Shown here one piece after another: positions 9,230 to 18,028 of a DNA stretch of 64,000 bases (position 1 is the stretch's first letter; each line of letters starts with the position of its first letter). The DNA comes from Streptomyces sp. NBC_00237. Its GTDB lineage: Bacteria > Actinomycetota > Actinomycetes > Streptomycetales > Streptomycetaceae. Below the pieces are notes generated by a model. The model made no database searches. It was given only the letters and a program-made list of their open reading frames with translations, and was not told the DNA's origin. Both the position numbers and the translations under genes were made by a program. The DNA lies in assembly GCF_026342435.1 (NCBI RefSeq), contig NZ_JAPEMT010000002.1:434001-498000 (forward strand), given 5' to 3'.

Positions 9230-9365
9230 GAACATCCGAATGTGATGGGTCATGGGTGTGCCGGAGCCGGAAGGGGGGAGGATGGCGGCAGCTGTGCGCC
9301 GGGGGAAGCGCCAGGTCGAGCTGGCGGCTGAGGGAATGATCGAACTCGGGTGGGAGTGTTGTTGC

Positions 9366-9725
9366 ATGCAGGTGCCGCTGTACCAGGCGAAGGCCGAATT
9401 CTTCCGCATGCTCGGGCATCCCGTCCGGATCCGCGTACTGGAACTGCTCCAGAACGGGCCCGTGCCCGTGCGCGACCTGCTGAACGAGATCGAGGTCGAA
9501 CCGTCCAACCTGTCCCAGCAACTTGCGGTGCTGCGCCGGTCCGGAATCGTCGTCTCCATCCGTGACGGCGCCACCGTCAGCTACGCCCTCGCCGGGGGCG
9601 ACGTGGCGGAACTCCTGCGGGCCGCGCGCCGCATCCTCACGGAACTGCTCTCCGGCCAGAGCGAGTTGCTCGCGGAACTCCAGCATGCGGACGCCGACGC
9701 GGGGACCGGCTCGTCCACGAGGTGA
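9366..9725 (+). CDS. ArsR-family winged-helix repressor
   Basis: A 119-aa regulator. The winged helix is clear: AEFFRMLGHPVRIRVLELLQ, then VRDLLNEIEVEPSNLSQQLAVLRRSGIV, then a wing with SIRDGATVSYAL. It resembles the ArsR protein usually found beside SulP sulfate transporters in streptomycetes, but no transporter follows; a tRNA gene does. I start it at ATG 9366 because MQVPLYQAKAEFF is the usual N-terminus; an upstream in-frame ATG (9252) would add 38 unlikely residues. No metal-binding CxCxD motif is seen. Probably autoregulated through the 9206 palindrome. Confidence 0.8.
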   Translation: MQVPLYQAKAEFFRMLGHPVRIRVLELLQNGPVPVRDLLNEIEVEPSNLSQQLAVLRRSGIVVSIRDGATVSYALAGGDVAELLRAARRILTELLSGQSELLAELQHADADAGTGSSTR

Positions 9726-9932
9726 CGCCCCTACCCCGGCAAGCCCACTGGATCAGCGAGGTACTCCCGCCTCAACGCCACCATCGACCTCATGGCCCAT
9801 GCCTCTCACCCGGCAACCACTCACCCCGGGACGAGATCGCCCCGCCCTCACCGACGATTCCGGACAACAGAAAGTGCGGGCTGAGACGAATCTCAACCCG
9901 CACTTCGCGGCAACCCATGGGCTACCAGTCGG

Positions 9933-10017
9933 TGTCCGAGGGGGGACTTGAACCCCCACGCCCGATAAAGGGCACTAGCACCTCAAGCTAGCGCGTCTGC
10001 CATTCCGCCACCCGGAC
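9933..10017 (-). tRNA. tRNA-Leu (GAG)
   Basis: On the minus strand a type II tRNA with a 7-bp acceptor stem (GTCCGGG/CTCGGAC, one G-U), D-arm GGCGGAATGGCAGACG, anticodon arm CTAGC-TTGAGGT-GCTAG giving anticodon GAG, a long variable arm (TGCCCTTTATCGGGCG) and T-loop GTTCAAGTC. The 3' CCA is not encoded. There is no sign that it serves as an attachment site. Confidence 0.95.
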
Positions 10018-10114
10018 AAGGTGTCTGTCGTTCCGGGGCTTTTTGTGCTGTCCCGTTCCGACATGGAAAACAATACCAGGGGTTCGGGGTGGGTTTCACC
10101 TGCGTATTGCGTGG

Positions 10115-10594
10115 TCAGTGACCTGCGGCCGCCTTGTTGGAGGCGATCCAGTCGTCGTTGTGCTGCCACGCGTACAGGGTGTCGCCGTCCGTGTACGCGT
10201 AGTAGATCTCGCAGCGGTGGGTGGCCTGCTTGCCCGTGGTTTGCTTCGGGAACCACGGGGCCTGGAGCTCCGGGTCCTTCGCCCTCTGGTCCTTGGGGAG
10301 GGGCTTGCAGGTGGCGGGGAGGGGGTTGGCGGGGGTCTTGGGGAGGGTGGCCTTCATGAGGCGTTCGCCGCCGGTGGTCTTCATCGCGTACGAGATCTCC
10401 TGTGCGGCGTCGGGGAGCCAGCGCGGGACCGAGGTGCGGGCCTCCTTGGCGGCCGTGCCGGTGGCGTAGGTGGCGGACTCCTCGTGACGGCCCTCGTACC
10501 AGTCGTAGGCGGCCGGGACCGCGACGAGGCCGAGGAAGGCGGCTCCGGCGACGGTGGCGCTGGCGGTGGCTGCGATGAGGGCGGCGCGCTTCAC
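10115..10594 (-). CDS. Membrane-anchored or secreted protein, unknown function
   Basis: A 159-aa protein starting at GTG 10594, with AGGAG six bases upstream. Residues 3-28 (AALIAATASATVAGAAFLGLVAVP) form a single membrane anchor or signal sequence; the rest is extracytoplasmic. It has two cysteines (around TCKPLPKD and HRCEIYY) that could form a disulfide, and a Tyr/Trp-rich C-terminus. I recognise no domain. It is divergent from the DUF2254 gene. Confidence 0.65.
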   Translation of the reverse strand: MKRAALIAATASATVAGAAFLGLVAVPAAYDWYEGRHEESATYATGTAAKEARTSVPRWLPDAAQEISYAMKTTGGERLMKATLPKTPANPLPATCKPLPKDQRAKDPELQAPWFPKQTTGKQATHRCEIYYAYTDGDTLYAWQHNDDWIASNKAAAGH

Positions 10595-10753
10595 GGGGTG
10601 CTCCTGAAGGGGGTGCGGCGGTGGGGGTGTCAGTTCCATCCTTGGGGCGGATTCGGCCGTTCGGGTCAGCCCGGAGGACCGTTGTACGTACGACTGAAGT
10701 GGCATGCGGGGAGGTGCCCACCTAGGGGGTCGGAGGCGGCCTAGCCTCGCCGG

Positions 10754-12088
10754 GTGAGCACTCAGGAGCCGAGCACCGGCAGCCGGAACCAGCCGCGTTA
10801 TCGCAGGCCGAGGGCGCTTTCGCCGTTGCGGGAGCATCTGCGGGACACCTTCTGGTTCGCCCCCACCGCAGGACTCGTGCTGGTGCTGCTGCTGTGGTGG
10901 GCGGCGTCCGGGGTCGATCAGGCGGTCGTCGGCCTCATGCGGGCGGACGGCGACTACGCGGGGATCGCCGAGCTCATCGGGTACGCCGACGACGCCAAGA
11001 CGATCATCACGACCGTCAGCTCGGCGATGATGACCTTCATCGGTGTGGTCTTCAGCATCTCGCTGGTGGCCGTGCAGATGGCCAGCGGGCAGTTCAGTCC
11101 GCGGGTGGTGCGGATCTTCGTGCGGAGCCGGATCACGAAGCTGACCTTCTCCGTTTTCCTGGCGACGTTCGTCCTGTCGCTGCTGGTGCTGGCGGCGTAC
11201 GACGGCGAGACCGACCCCGAGCGAGTGGGCACCGTACCGCTGGTCCAGAGCGTGGTGACGATGCTGATGGTCGCGTTGAGTCTGGCGTTGTTCATCGCGT
11301 ACGTGAACTCGACGCTGCGGCTGATGCGCGTCAGCCATGTGATCGACCGGATCAGCCGGGCGTCGCTGGCGCTGCTGAAGAAGCAGGAGCGGGAGTGGGA
11401 CGAGGACGTCGTGCTGGGGGCGGAGACCGCGCGGTTCACGCATCAGGGGCGGGCCGGGGTACTGCGGGACGTGCACATCGCACGCCTGGTGCGGGTGGCG
11501 AGGCGGCGCGGGGCGGTGCTGCGACTGATCCCGCGGATCGGGGACTTCGTCGTGCCGGGGACACCCGTGATCGCTGTTCACGGAGGGGAAGGGGTGACGA
11601 AGAAGGCGGTGCGGCATTCCGTGTCGGTGGGGGTGGAGCGGACGTTCCACCAGGATCTCGGGTTCGGGCTGCGGCAGCTCGCGGACATCGCGCTGCGGGC
11701 ACTGTCCCCGGCCGTGAACGATCCGACCACCGCCGTGCAGGCCCTGGACCGGATCGTGCAGTTCCTGGCGGTGGCCGTGGAGCTGCCCCTGGGTGCGCTG
11801 CGGCACCGGGACGGGGAGGGGCGGGTGCGGTTCGTGCAGGCCGTACCGGGGTGGGCGGATCTGGTGGATCTGGGGCTGACCGAGATCCGCGGGGTCGTGG
11901 CCGGGAATCCGCAGGTGTCGCGGCGGATGGTGGCCGGGCTCGACGATCTGCTGCTGCTCGCGCCCGAGGAGCGGCGGGGCGTGCTGGAACGGCACCGTGC
12001 GCTCCTGGTGGAGGTGGTGGAGCGCACGGTGCCCGACGCGGCGGACCGGGAGTTCGCGCTCACTGCCGACCGGCAGGGGATCGGGTGA
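10754..12088 (+). CDS. DUF2254-family membrane protein
   Basis: A 444-aa protein with four predicted membrane helices in the first ~190 residues (GLVLVLLLWWAASGV; MMTFIGVVFSISLVAVQMA; VFLATFVLSLLVLAAY; VVTMLMVALSLALFIAYV) and a soluble C-terminal part with ALRALSPAVNDPTTAVQALD, the hallmark of DUF2254. The family's function is unknown; an ion-channel role has been suggested on fold grounds. GTG start at 10754. It stands alone, divergent from the small anchored protein. Confidence 0.82.
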   Translation: MSTQEPSTGSRNQPRYRRPRALSPLREHLRDTFWFAPTAGLVLVLLLWWAASGVDQAVVGLMRADGDYAGIAELIGYADDAKTIITTVSSAMMTFIGVVFSISLVAVQMASGQFSPRVVRIFVRSRITKLTFSVFLATFVLSLLVLAAYDGETDPERVGTVPLVQSVVTMLMVALSLALFIAYVNSTLRLMRVSHVIDRISRASLALLKKQEREWDEDVVLGAETARFTHQGRAGVLRDVHIARLVRVARRRGAVLRLIPRIGDFVVPGTPVIAVHGGEGVTKKAVRHSVSVGVERTFHQDLGFGLRQLADIALRALSPAVNDPTTAVQALDRIVQFLAVAVELPLGALRHRDGEGRVRFVQAVPGWADLVDLGLTEIRGVVAGNPQVSRRMVAGLDDLLLLAPEERRGVLERHRALLVEVVERTVPDAADREFALTADRQGIG

Positions 12089-12104
12089 GGGGCCGTCCCT
12101 TCCG

Positions 12105-12741
12105 TCAGGAGCGGTGGGGAGCAACCCCGCCCTGCTCCTCGCCCCCGCCGAACGCCGCGTCGAACGCCGCGCTCGGCGGGTCGAAGTCGAAGCGCTTCAG
12201 GTGGGAAAGGGCCTCGGGGGCCCCGGACAGCCGGTCCATGCCCGCGTCCTCCCACTCCACGGGCATGATCGGCGGGGCGAGGGGGACGCCCTCGGGGAAG
12301 CGGACCGGGCCCGGGACGCCGATGCCCGCGCCGTCGAAGCCTTCCGCGATGCCGGACGCCTTGAGCTTGGCGGCCATGGCGAGGGCCTGCTCGAAGACCG
12401 CGACCGGGCCTTCGCGTACGTCCATGGGGTGGTTGAGGTGCCCCAGGACCTCCAGCTCGGCGTTGGTGACGGCCACGTCGATCGACGTGGCGCCGATGTC
12501 GATGCCGAGGAACCGGAGTCAGGGGGCGAGGCGGATGTTGTGTGAACGACGGCCGCCGCGCGAGGCGGCGAGTCCGTCGGCGACGACGAGCCCGGTTTCG
12601 AGGAGCCGGTCCACCTCGACGGCGACTCTGGAACGGGACATGTCGACCTGCATCACCGAGCTGGGCGCGGGAGTCGGGGCCGCCGTCGCGCAGCAGGCGG
12701 AGCAGTCGCGCCTGGTGCACGTTCGCGGGTCGAGCCGTCAT
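12105..12741 (-). pseudogene. ROK-family transcriptional repressor, degraded
   Basis: Remnant of a ROK repressor. The minus strand starts MTARPANVHQARLLRLLRDG (from 12741, the usual N-terminus of these HTH proteins), then changes frame, and is cut by an in-frame TGA (12519-12521) just before [20 protein letters not shown]. The kinase-like domain continues ([20 protein letters not shown]) but stops after about 120 residues, so most of the ROK domain is missing. At least one frameshift, one nonsense codon and a 3' truncation are visible. Confidence 0.78.
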
Positions 12742-12977
12742 GCGCCTCACATGCCCCTCCTGCCTCATCGGCCTGCCTCGGGCTCCGTCGGGCGGACGGG
12801 CCGGGCGGGCTTGGGAGGGGGACGTAGCAGTGGCTGCCGAAGGGGGGAAGAAGTCGAGCCGGAATCGGTTTCAACTTTCTCCAGCGTCAGGACAAAGTAG
12901 CGGCCGGGGGCATGCGCATGCCCGAAACCATTGCGGGAGCCCGGTTCGCAACAAGGGCGGCGGCGGGACCAACGAAC

Positions 12978-13946
12978 CTAGGGGCAGCGCACGATCTGGC
13001 CCGCGTACGACAGGTTGCCGCCGAAGCCGAACAGCAGCACCGGGTCGCCCGAGCGCAGCTCCCCGCGCTCGACCAGCTTCGAGAAGGCCATCGGGATGCT
13101 CGCCGCCGACGTGTTGCCGGAGTCCACGACGTCGCGGGCGACGACCGCGTTGACCGCGCCGATCCGCTGCGCCAGCGGCTCGATCAGGCGGAGGTTGGCC
13201 TGGTGCAGGACGACTCCGGCCAGGTCCTCGGGGGCGATCCCGGCCCGCTCGCACACCTTGCGGGCGATCGGCGGGAGCTGGGTGGTGGCCCAGCGGTACA
13301 CGGTCTGCCCGACCTGTTCGAAGCGCGGCGGGGTGCCCTCGATCCGTACCGCATGCCCCATCTCCGGTACGGAGCCCCACAGGACCGGGCCGATCGCGCC
13401 CGCGTGCGTGGCGGCGAAGTCGCCCGCCCCGGACTCGGTCGCCTCGACGACCGCCGCGCCCGCCCCGTCGCCGACCAGGACGCAGGTGGAGCGGTCCGTC
13501 CAGTCGGTGATCTCGGTCATCTTGTCCGCGCCGATGACCAGGACCCGGGTCGCCGATCCGGCCCGTACCGCGTGGTCGGCGGTGGCCAGGGCGTGCGTGA
13601 AGCCCGAGCAGACGACGTTGAGGTCCATGACGGCGGGCGAGCCCATGCCGAGCCGGGCGGCGACCCGGGCGGCCATGTTCGGCGAGCGGTCGATGGCGGT
13701 GGAGGTCGCGACCAGGACGAGGTCGATGTCCGCCGGATCGAGGCCCGCGGAGGCGAGGGCCTTGGCCGCCGCGTGCGCGGCCAGCTCGTCGACCGGCTCG
13801 TCCGGGCCCGCGACGTGCCGGGTCTTGATGCCGACGCGGCTGGTGATCCATTCGTCGCTGGTGTCGACCAGTCGGGCCACGTCTGCGTTCGTGAGCACCT
13901 TGGCCGGCTGGTAATGCCCGAGCGCGACGATCCGTGAACCGGTCAT
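12978..13946 (-). CDS. 3-oxoacyl-ACP synthase III (KASIII/FabH-type)
   Basis: A 322-aa thiolase-fold enzyme. Catalytic Cys113 (NVVCSGF), His248 (LHQAN) and Asn278 (SGNTSAA) are all present, as is the usual C-terminal FGFGGNLSYAG. The family condenses an acyl-CoA with malonyl-ACP to start fatty-acid or polyketide synthesis. It is a solitary gene with no ACP, FabD or FabF neighbours, so it is an extra KASIII rather than the housekeeping fab-cluster copy. Start ATG 13946 is preceded by GGAGG; a longer frame exists upstream. Confidence 0.85.
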   Translation of the reverse strand: MTGSRIVALGHYQPAKVLTNADVARLVDTSDEWITSRVGIKTRHVAGPDEPVDELAAHAAAKALASAGLDPADIDLVLVATSTAIDRSPNMAARVAARLGMGSPAVMDLNVVCSGFTHALATADHAVRAGSATRVLVIGADKMTEITDWTDRSTCVLVGDGAGAAVVEATESGAGDFAATHAGAIGPVLWGSVPEMGHAVRIEGTPPRFEQVGQTVYRWATTQLPPIARKVCERAGIAPEDLAGVVLHQANLRLIEPLAQRIGAVNAVVARDVVDSGNTSAASIPMAFSKLVERGELRSGDPVLLFGFGGNLSYAGQIVRCP

Positions 13947-14161
13947 GTGGCGCCTCCACCCCTCATTGCGGACAGTCGGAGCGACCCAGTCTTCTTTGTG
14001 ACTCACCGGTACGAGGGCGCGTGAATCAACAGCATTCGCCACCCAGACTTTGGAGCTTCCCGCCCACCCCACCGACAATGGGCGTCGCAATAGGCACGTG
14101 AGCGCGCACCGTCACTCGCTGTGGGTCGCTCGTCGTCACTCTCGGGGCAGGACTGATCACC

Positions 14162-14992
14162 ATGGGCCGCGTCACCGCACGCCGTCGCGTCATCCGCATC
14201 AGGGGCGCAGCCGTCTCCGCACGTCCGGACACACTCGTCGCTGAGGAGCCGTTGGAGATCAGGCTCAACGGGAAGCCACTGGCCATCACGATGCGCACGC
14301 CAGGCGACGACTTCGCGCTCGCCGCGGGCTTCCTGGTCAGCGAGGGCGTGCTCGGCGACGGGGCGGAGGTCGCGAACATCGTCTACTGCGCGGGCGCCCA
14401 GGAGGACGGATCCAACACGTACAACGTGGTGGACGTGCGGTTGGTTCCCGGGACGCCGGTCCCGGACATCACGCTGGAGCGCAACGTCTACACGACGTCG
14501 TCGTGCGGGCTGTGCGGCAAGGCGAGCCTGGACGCGGTGCGTACGCAGGCGCGGTTCCCGATTCTCGACGAGCCGCCGGTGCGGGTGACGCCCGGACTCC
14601 TCGCGTCGCTGCCCGACCGGTTGCGCGAGGCGCAGCAGGTGTTCGACAAGACGGGCGGGCTGCACGCCGCCGCCCTCTTCTCCGACACCGGCGAGCTGAT
14701 CGACGTACGGGAGGACGTGGGGCGGCACAACGCGGTCGACAAGCTGGTGGGGCGGGCGCTGACGGAGGGGCGACTGCCGTTGTCGCGGTCGGTCCTGCTG
14801 GTGTCGGGGCGGGCGTCGTTCGAGCTGGCGCAGAAGGCCGTGATGGCGGGGATACCCTTCCTGGCCGCCGTCTCCGCGCCGTCGTCGCTGGCCGTGGACC
14901 TGGCGGCGGAGACGGGGCTGACGCTGGTCGGGTTCCTGCGGGGGGCGGACATGAACGTGTACGCGGGTGAGGAGCGAGTCGTCCTTGCGTAA
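14162..14992 (+). CDS. fdhD: Formate dehydrogenase accessory sulfurtransferase FdhD
   Basis: A 276-aa FdhD protein. The mobile-loop cysteines are Cys115 and Cys118 in SSCGLCGKAS, and the downstream FDKTGGLHAA and DVGRHNAVDK motifs are intact. FdhD passes sulfur to the bis-MGD molybdenum cofactor of formate-dehydrogenase-type enzymes. No molybdoenzyme gene is in the window, so the client is elsewhere. Confidence 0.9.
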   Translation: MGRVTARRRVIRIRGAAVSARPDTLVAEEPLEIRLNGKPLAITMRTPGDDFALAAGFLVSEGVLGDGAEVANIVYCAGAQEDGSNTYNVVDVRLVPGTPVPDITLERNVYTTSSCGLCGKASLDAVRTQARFPILDEPPVRVTPGLLASLPDRLREAQQVFDKTGGLHAAALFSDTGELIDVREDVGRHNAVDKLVGRALTEGRLPLSRSVLLVSGRASFELAQKAVMAGIPFLAAVSAPSSLAVDLAAETGLTLVGFLRGADMNVYAGEERVVLA

Positions 14993-15004
14993 CGGGGCGT
15001 CACG

Positions 15005-15090
15005 GCCGCTTGACGGTACGGGCCTCCATATCAACGCCGCTTGACGGTACGCGTCCCCGTATCAACGCCGCTTGACGGTACGCGTCTCCA
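15005..15090. repeat. Three copies of a 31-bp tandem repeat
   Basis: GCCGCTTGACGGTACG begins at 15005, 15036 and 15067, an exact 31-bp period with the joining part ending in TATCAAC. The third copy encodes the last residues (TVKRR-stop) of the [2Fe-2S] protein on the minus strand, so the repeat duplicates the gene's 3' end and its stop. Confidence 0.8.
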
Positions 15091-15466
15091 CCGGGGCCGG
15101 GATGAACTGGAGCTCCAGCGTCGCCGGGGGTTTCGCGATGCCGGGTCCGCCCGCCGCGACCCAGGCCAGGATCTCGTCCGTACTGTCGTCGTCGAGCGCC
15201 CAGCCGACCCAGGCCGCGCGGCCTCCCCTGCGCCGCCCTTCGGTGGACGGCTGGACGACGACGACGTTCGCCTGTCCGCAGGGTCCGAGGCAGTCGCTCG
15301 TACGGACGACCAGGCGGCCGGAGGACGCGGCGGCGGCCTCGTGCATCCTGCGGAGCTGGCCCGCGTGGTCGGTGCCGGGGTTCTTGCGGGCGTCGCCGCA
15401 GCAGCAGCCCCTGCACACGGTGAGGGCGCAGGGGCGGTTGCCGAAGGTGCGTATCGCTGAAGTCAC
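15062..15466 (-). CDS. Thioredoxin-like [2Fe-2S] protein
   Basis: A 134-aa protein with a cluster of cysteines at 18, 21, 22 and 23 (VCRGCCCGD) and Cys59/Cys63 in SDCLGPCGQANVVVV, the pattern of thioredoxin-like [2Fe-2S] ferredoxins. It probably transfers electrons or acts as a sensor; partner unknown. Its GTG start (15466) overlaps the stop of the SBF transporter gene (GTGA), so the two are co-translated. The last codons lie in a 31-bp tandem repeat. Confidence 0.75.
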   Translation of the reverse strand: MTSAIRTFGNRPCALTVCRGCCCGDARKNPGTDHAGQLRRMHEAAAASSGRLVVRTSDCLGPCGQANVVVVQPSTEGRRRGGRAAWVGWALDDDSTDEILAWVAAGGPGIAKPPATLELQFIPAPVETRTVKRR

Positions 15467-16584
15467 TTGTCGATCTTGCCAGCAGGGACGGGGGCTGCGA
15501 CAGGTGGCATCGGCTCCCCGGCCGTTCCCTCGGGCGCCACACCCGCCGCGCCTATGGGCACCGAGTCCGCCGTGCCTGCGGGCAGCGCGTCCGCCGCGTC
15601 CCCGGGCAGCACGTCCCTTCCGCGCCTTCGTGCGATCACCGCGCACACCATCAGCTGCATCTGGTGGTAGAGCATCAGAGGCAGTACCGCCAGGCTCGCG
15701 TGCGCCCCGAACAGGACGCTCGCCATCGGCAGTCCCGCCGCCAGGCTCTTCTTCGACCCGGCGAACTGGATCGCCACCCGGTCCGCCCGCTCGAAACCGA
15801 GCTTCTTCGCCCCGTACCAGGTGAGCGCCAGCATCACCGCGAGCAGTACGGCCTCGACGCCGAGCAGGATCCCGAGGCGGACGGGGGATATCTGCCGCCA
15901 GATGCCCTCGGACATACCGAGGCTGAACGCGGCGTACACGACGAGCAGGATCGACGAGCGGTCGAAGTGTCCGAGCACCTTCTTGTGGCGTACGAGGAAG
16001 CCGCCGACCCAGCGGCGCAGGAGCTGCCCCGCGAGGAACGGCGCCAACAACTGGAGTGCGATCTTCAGCAGCGAGTCGGCGGAGAAGCCCGCCGAGCCGC
16101 CACTGATGAGGAGCGCCGCCAGCAGGGGTGTCGCGAAGATGCCGACGATGCTGGAGAAGGAGCCCGCGCAGATGGCCGCAGGAACGTTTCCGCGCGCGAT
16201 CGAGGTGAAGGTGATCGACGACTGGATGGTCGAGGGCACGAGGCAGAGGAAGAGGAAGCCGTTGTAGAGCTCGGGTGCCAGGACGTGCGGGACGAGGGCG
16301 CGACCCGCGAGTCCGAGCAGGGGGAAGAGCACGAAGGTGGTGGCGAGCACGGTGAGGTGCAGCCGCCAGTGAGCGAGACCCTGAAGCATGTCGGCGGTCG
16401 ACAGCCGCGCCCCGTACAGGAAGAACAGGATCCCGATCGCCGCCGTCGACACGTGTCCCAGCACCTCGGACGCCGTGCCGGTGGCGGGGAGGAAGGTGGC
16501 CACGACGACGGTGGTGAGCAGCGTGAGGACGTACCCGTCGATCGGGAACCAGGAGGGCAGCTTGGGGCGACTCATGAACGCCAT
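15463..16584 (-). CDS. SBF-like (bile acid:Na+ symporter family) transporter
   Basis: A 373-aa membrane protein with about ten hydrophobic helices, the SBF/YfeH-type pattern (PSTIQSSITFTSIARGN, QFAGSKKSLAAGLPMA) and a 50-residue Ala/Pro/Gly-rich cytoplasmic tail. Members move organic acids or other small solutes with sodium; the substrate is unknown. Start may be at 16584 or at Met4. It is divergent from the LysR gene that the mobile element has cut, so it was probably that regulator's target. Confidence 0.82.
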   Translation of the reverse strand: MAFMSRPKLPSWFPIDGYVLTLLTTVVVATFLPATGTASEVLGHVSTAAIGILFFLYGARLSTADMLQGLAHWRLHLTVLATTFVLFPLLGLAGRALVPHVLAPELYNGFLFLCLVPSTIQSSITFTSIARGNVPAAICAGSFSSIVGIFATPLLAALLISGGSAGFSADSLLKIALQLLAPFLAGQLLRRWVGGFLVRHKKVLGHFDRSSILLVVYAAFSLGMSEGIWRQISPVRLGILLGVEAVLLAVMLALTWYGAKKLGFERADRVAIQFAGSKKSLAAGLPMASVLFGAHASLAVLPLMLYHQMQLMVCAVIARRRGRDVLPGDAADALPAGTADSVPIGAAGVAPEGTAGEPMPPVAAPVPAGKIDK

Positions 16585-16684
16585 CGTCCCCCCGCCGCCA
16601 TCGATCGGGAAACCCGCATACGGCGCTTACTGTCATCGCCGATCACGATGACGGGAGGGAGGTGAGGAGCGGTACCTTCTGCGC

Positions 16685-16744
16685 ATGTACGAGCCGACGC
16701 ATCTGCGGACCTTCCTCGCCGTCGCGCATGTACCCCTTCCCTAA
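16685..16744 (+). pseudogene. LysR regulator, 5' fragment left of the insertion
   Basis: ATG 16685 begins MYEPTHLRTFLAVA, the first helix of a LysR HTH, then runs into element sequence (HVPLP) and stops at 16742. The continuation of the same protein (QTLSFTQAARRLGL...) is found at 29158 on the same strand. The gene was therefore split by the integrated element. Confidence 0.9.
16717..16722. other. Left attachment core (attL), CGCCGT
   Basis: The last bases shared by both LysR fragments are CGCCGT, here inside CTCGCCGTCGCG. To the left lies LysR coding sequence, to the right element sequence. The exact crossover dinucleotide cannot be fixed without the empty site. Confidence 0.6.
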
Positions 16745-16770
16745 CAGTCTAGGTCAGGCGTTTCCCCAGC

Positions 16771-17493
16771 TCACGGCTGGTACTCGTAGCCGATCGTCAT
16801 GCGCGGGGGCAGGCACCATTCCCCGTACTCGATGATTCCCTCCGCATCCGACCAGCGGTGCGCCCCCGCAAGGATCGGAGCACCGATCTCAAGCCCCAGC
16901 GCGCTTGCCTCACGCGCGTCCGCGTGCCTGGCGTGCATGTCGTCCCGAGCATGGGTGATCTTGCGTCCCGTAGCCTCCAGCACCTTCGCCGTCAGCCCGT
17001 GGTTCCGCCCGGGGGCGGTGTTCAGCAGGTCGGGCACCAGGGCCGCGAACGGGGCGGGGTACCACATGACCGCGAACACGGTTCGGGTCTGCCCCCTGCC
17101 CGCGATGTACTCACGCCTTACGGCCTGGTCGCCGTGCTCTAGGTCAAGGATGTCCGCCACGTACAGGGGCGGCTTCATAAGCGATGCTGCCGTGACACGG
17201 CTTGTCTCGCCGTCGGCAAGGAAGCTCTTAACCCGCTGGACGCGGGCAAGCCTGTCTGCTGCTGACAACGTCCATACGGGGTTGTCCTCAACGAACGTGC
17301 CACGGGGCGTGGCCCTGATGTATCCCTCCACCTGGAGCGCCTGGAGCGCACGGCTAACAGTTGCGGCAGAGGTCTGCCAGCTACCGCAGATGTCCCGGTT
17401 GGTCGGCAGTTTGGAACCAGGCTCCAGCTCCCCCGACATGATGCGCTGCCTGAAGTGGTCAGAGATCTTCGTGAACGTCTTCTCTCCAGGCAT
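16771..17493 (-). CDS. GntR-family regulator with UTRA-type domain
   Basis: A 240-aa regulator. N-terminal GntR winged helix: ISDHFRQRIMSGELEPGSKLPTNRDIC, then TSAATVSRALQALQVEGYI. The C-terminal ~150 residues look like a UTRA effector domain. Similar GntR proteins (KorSA/TraR type) are standard repressors of actinomycete integrative elements and plasmids. It lies at the left end of the element, divergent from two small ORFs; the shared promoter holds CTAGTRCACWG direct repeats. Probably controls element maintenance or transfer. Confidence 0.8.
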   Translation of the reverse strand: MPGEKTFTKISDHFRQRIMSGELEPGSKLPTNRDICGSWQTSAATVSRALQALQVEGYIRATPRGTFVEDNPVWTLSAADRLARVQRVKSFLADGETSRVTAASLMKPPLYVADILDLEHGDQAVRREYIAGRGQTRTVFAVMWYPAPFAALVPDLLNTAPGRNHGLTAKVLEATGRKITHARDDMHARHADAREASALGLEIGAPILAGAHRWSDAEGIIEYGEWCLPPRMTIGYEYQP

Positions 17494-17539
17494 CTGCCGT
17501 TCCCCTCACCAGAGTTGAGCTGTAGCGATGCTGAGCACC

Positions 17540-17601
17540 CTAGTGCACTGACTTCCCTTGCGGAGTGCTTCTAACACTCCCGAGACTGAACTAGTACACA
17601 G
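17540..17601. promoter_or_regulatory. Divergent promoter with paired operator motifs
   Basis: Between the GntR gene (-) and the small ORFs (+): direct repeats CTAGTGCACTG (17540-17550) and CTAGTACACAG (17591-17601), and between them an inverted repeat GAGTG-CTTCTAA-CACTC (17563-17579). A 14/17 match to the inverted repeat recurs at 25468-25484, upstream of the XRE gene. Confidence 0.55.
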
Positions 17602-17618
17602 GGAGCGAGGGAGGCCCC

Positions 17619-17819
17619 ATGATCAGCAGACACAACGGAGTGCAGGAAGCCCCGGTAGTGCTCGACATCGATCCGTACTTGTACGGCTGCACCCCTGCGC
17701 CGGGGTGCGGAGTGTGCACGGCACTGGCCAAGCAACTCGACAAGGGCAAGACCCACGAGGAGCGTTTCGACGCAGCAACGGAGATCAGAAACCACCCACA
17801 CGCGGAGGTGGTGAAGTGA
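17619..17819 (+). CDS. Small conserved-looking element protein
   Basis: A 66-aa protein, GGGAGG-type ribosome site before ATG 17619. It has three cysteines (YGCTPAPGCGVCTAL), a pattern that could bind a metal, then a charged helix. I do not recognise its function. It forms a two-gene unit with the next ORF (GTGA overlap), divergent from the GntR regulator. Confidence 0.6.
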   Translation: MISRHNGVQEAPVVLDIDPYLYGCTPAPGCGVCTALAKQLDKGKTHEERFDAATEIRNHPHAEVVK

Positions 17820-17983
17820 CCACACCCAAAGACCCCCCGCTGATGACCCTCCGCGTAAGCAGAGACTCAGGCCAGACATGGGGGCGGACAAGGAAGATCA
17901 GGGGTAAGGACGCCCCGACTCCCCTCCTGTCGGCACAGTGGCCACTCTGCCAATGCCCCCGATGCAAACGCCAGGACCGATAA
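17816..17983 (+). CDS. Small element protein, second of the pair
   Basis: A 55-aa protein starting at GTG 17816, which overlaps the previous stop (GTGA). It contains MTLRVSRDSGQTWG, a phrase I associate with small ORFs of Streptomyces plasmids and integrative elements, and ends with CQCPRCKRQDR, a possible zinc knuckle. Function unknown. A hairpin terminator follows. Confidence 0.55.
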   Translation: MTTPKDPPLMTLRVSRDSGQTWGRTRKIRGKDAPTPLLSAQWPLCQCPRCKRQDR

Positions 17984-17988
17984 GGACC

Positions 17989-18017
17989 GCCCCACCAGAC
18001 GCCGATGCTGGTGGGGC
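17989..18017. terminator. Bidirectional terminator at the end of the head gene operon
   Basis: Ten-bp stem GCCCCACCAG (17989-17998) / CTGGTGGGGC (18008-18017) with a 9-nt loop, between the converging small ORFs (+) and the MuF gene (-). Confidence 0.75.
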
Positions 18018-18028
18018 TCCTTAATGCC

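Noticed and set aside
9933..10017. tRNA-Leu as an attachment site for a mobile element
   Set aside because: No duplicated tRNA 3' end and no integrase nearby; the integrase present uses the LysR gene.
17558..17983. 141-codon frame covering both small element ORFs
   Set aside because: The GTG at 17816 overlapping the previous stop explains the true gene; the upstream part is a shadow of the 66-aa ORF.
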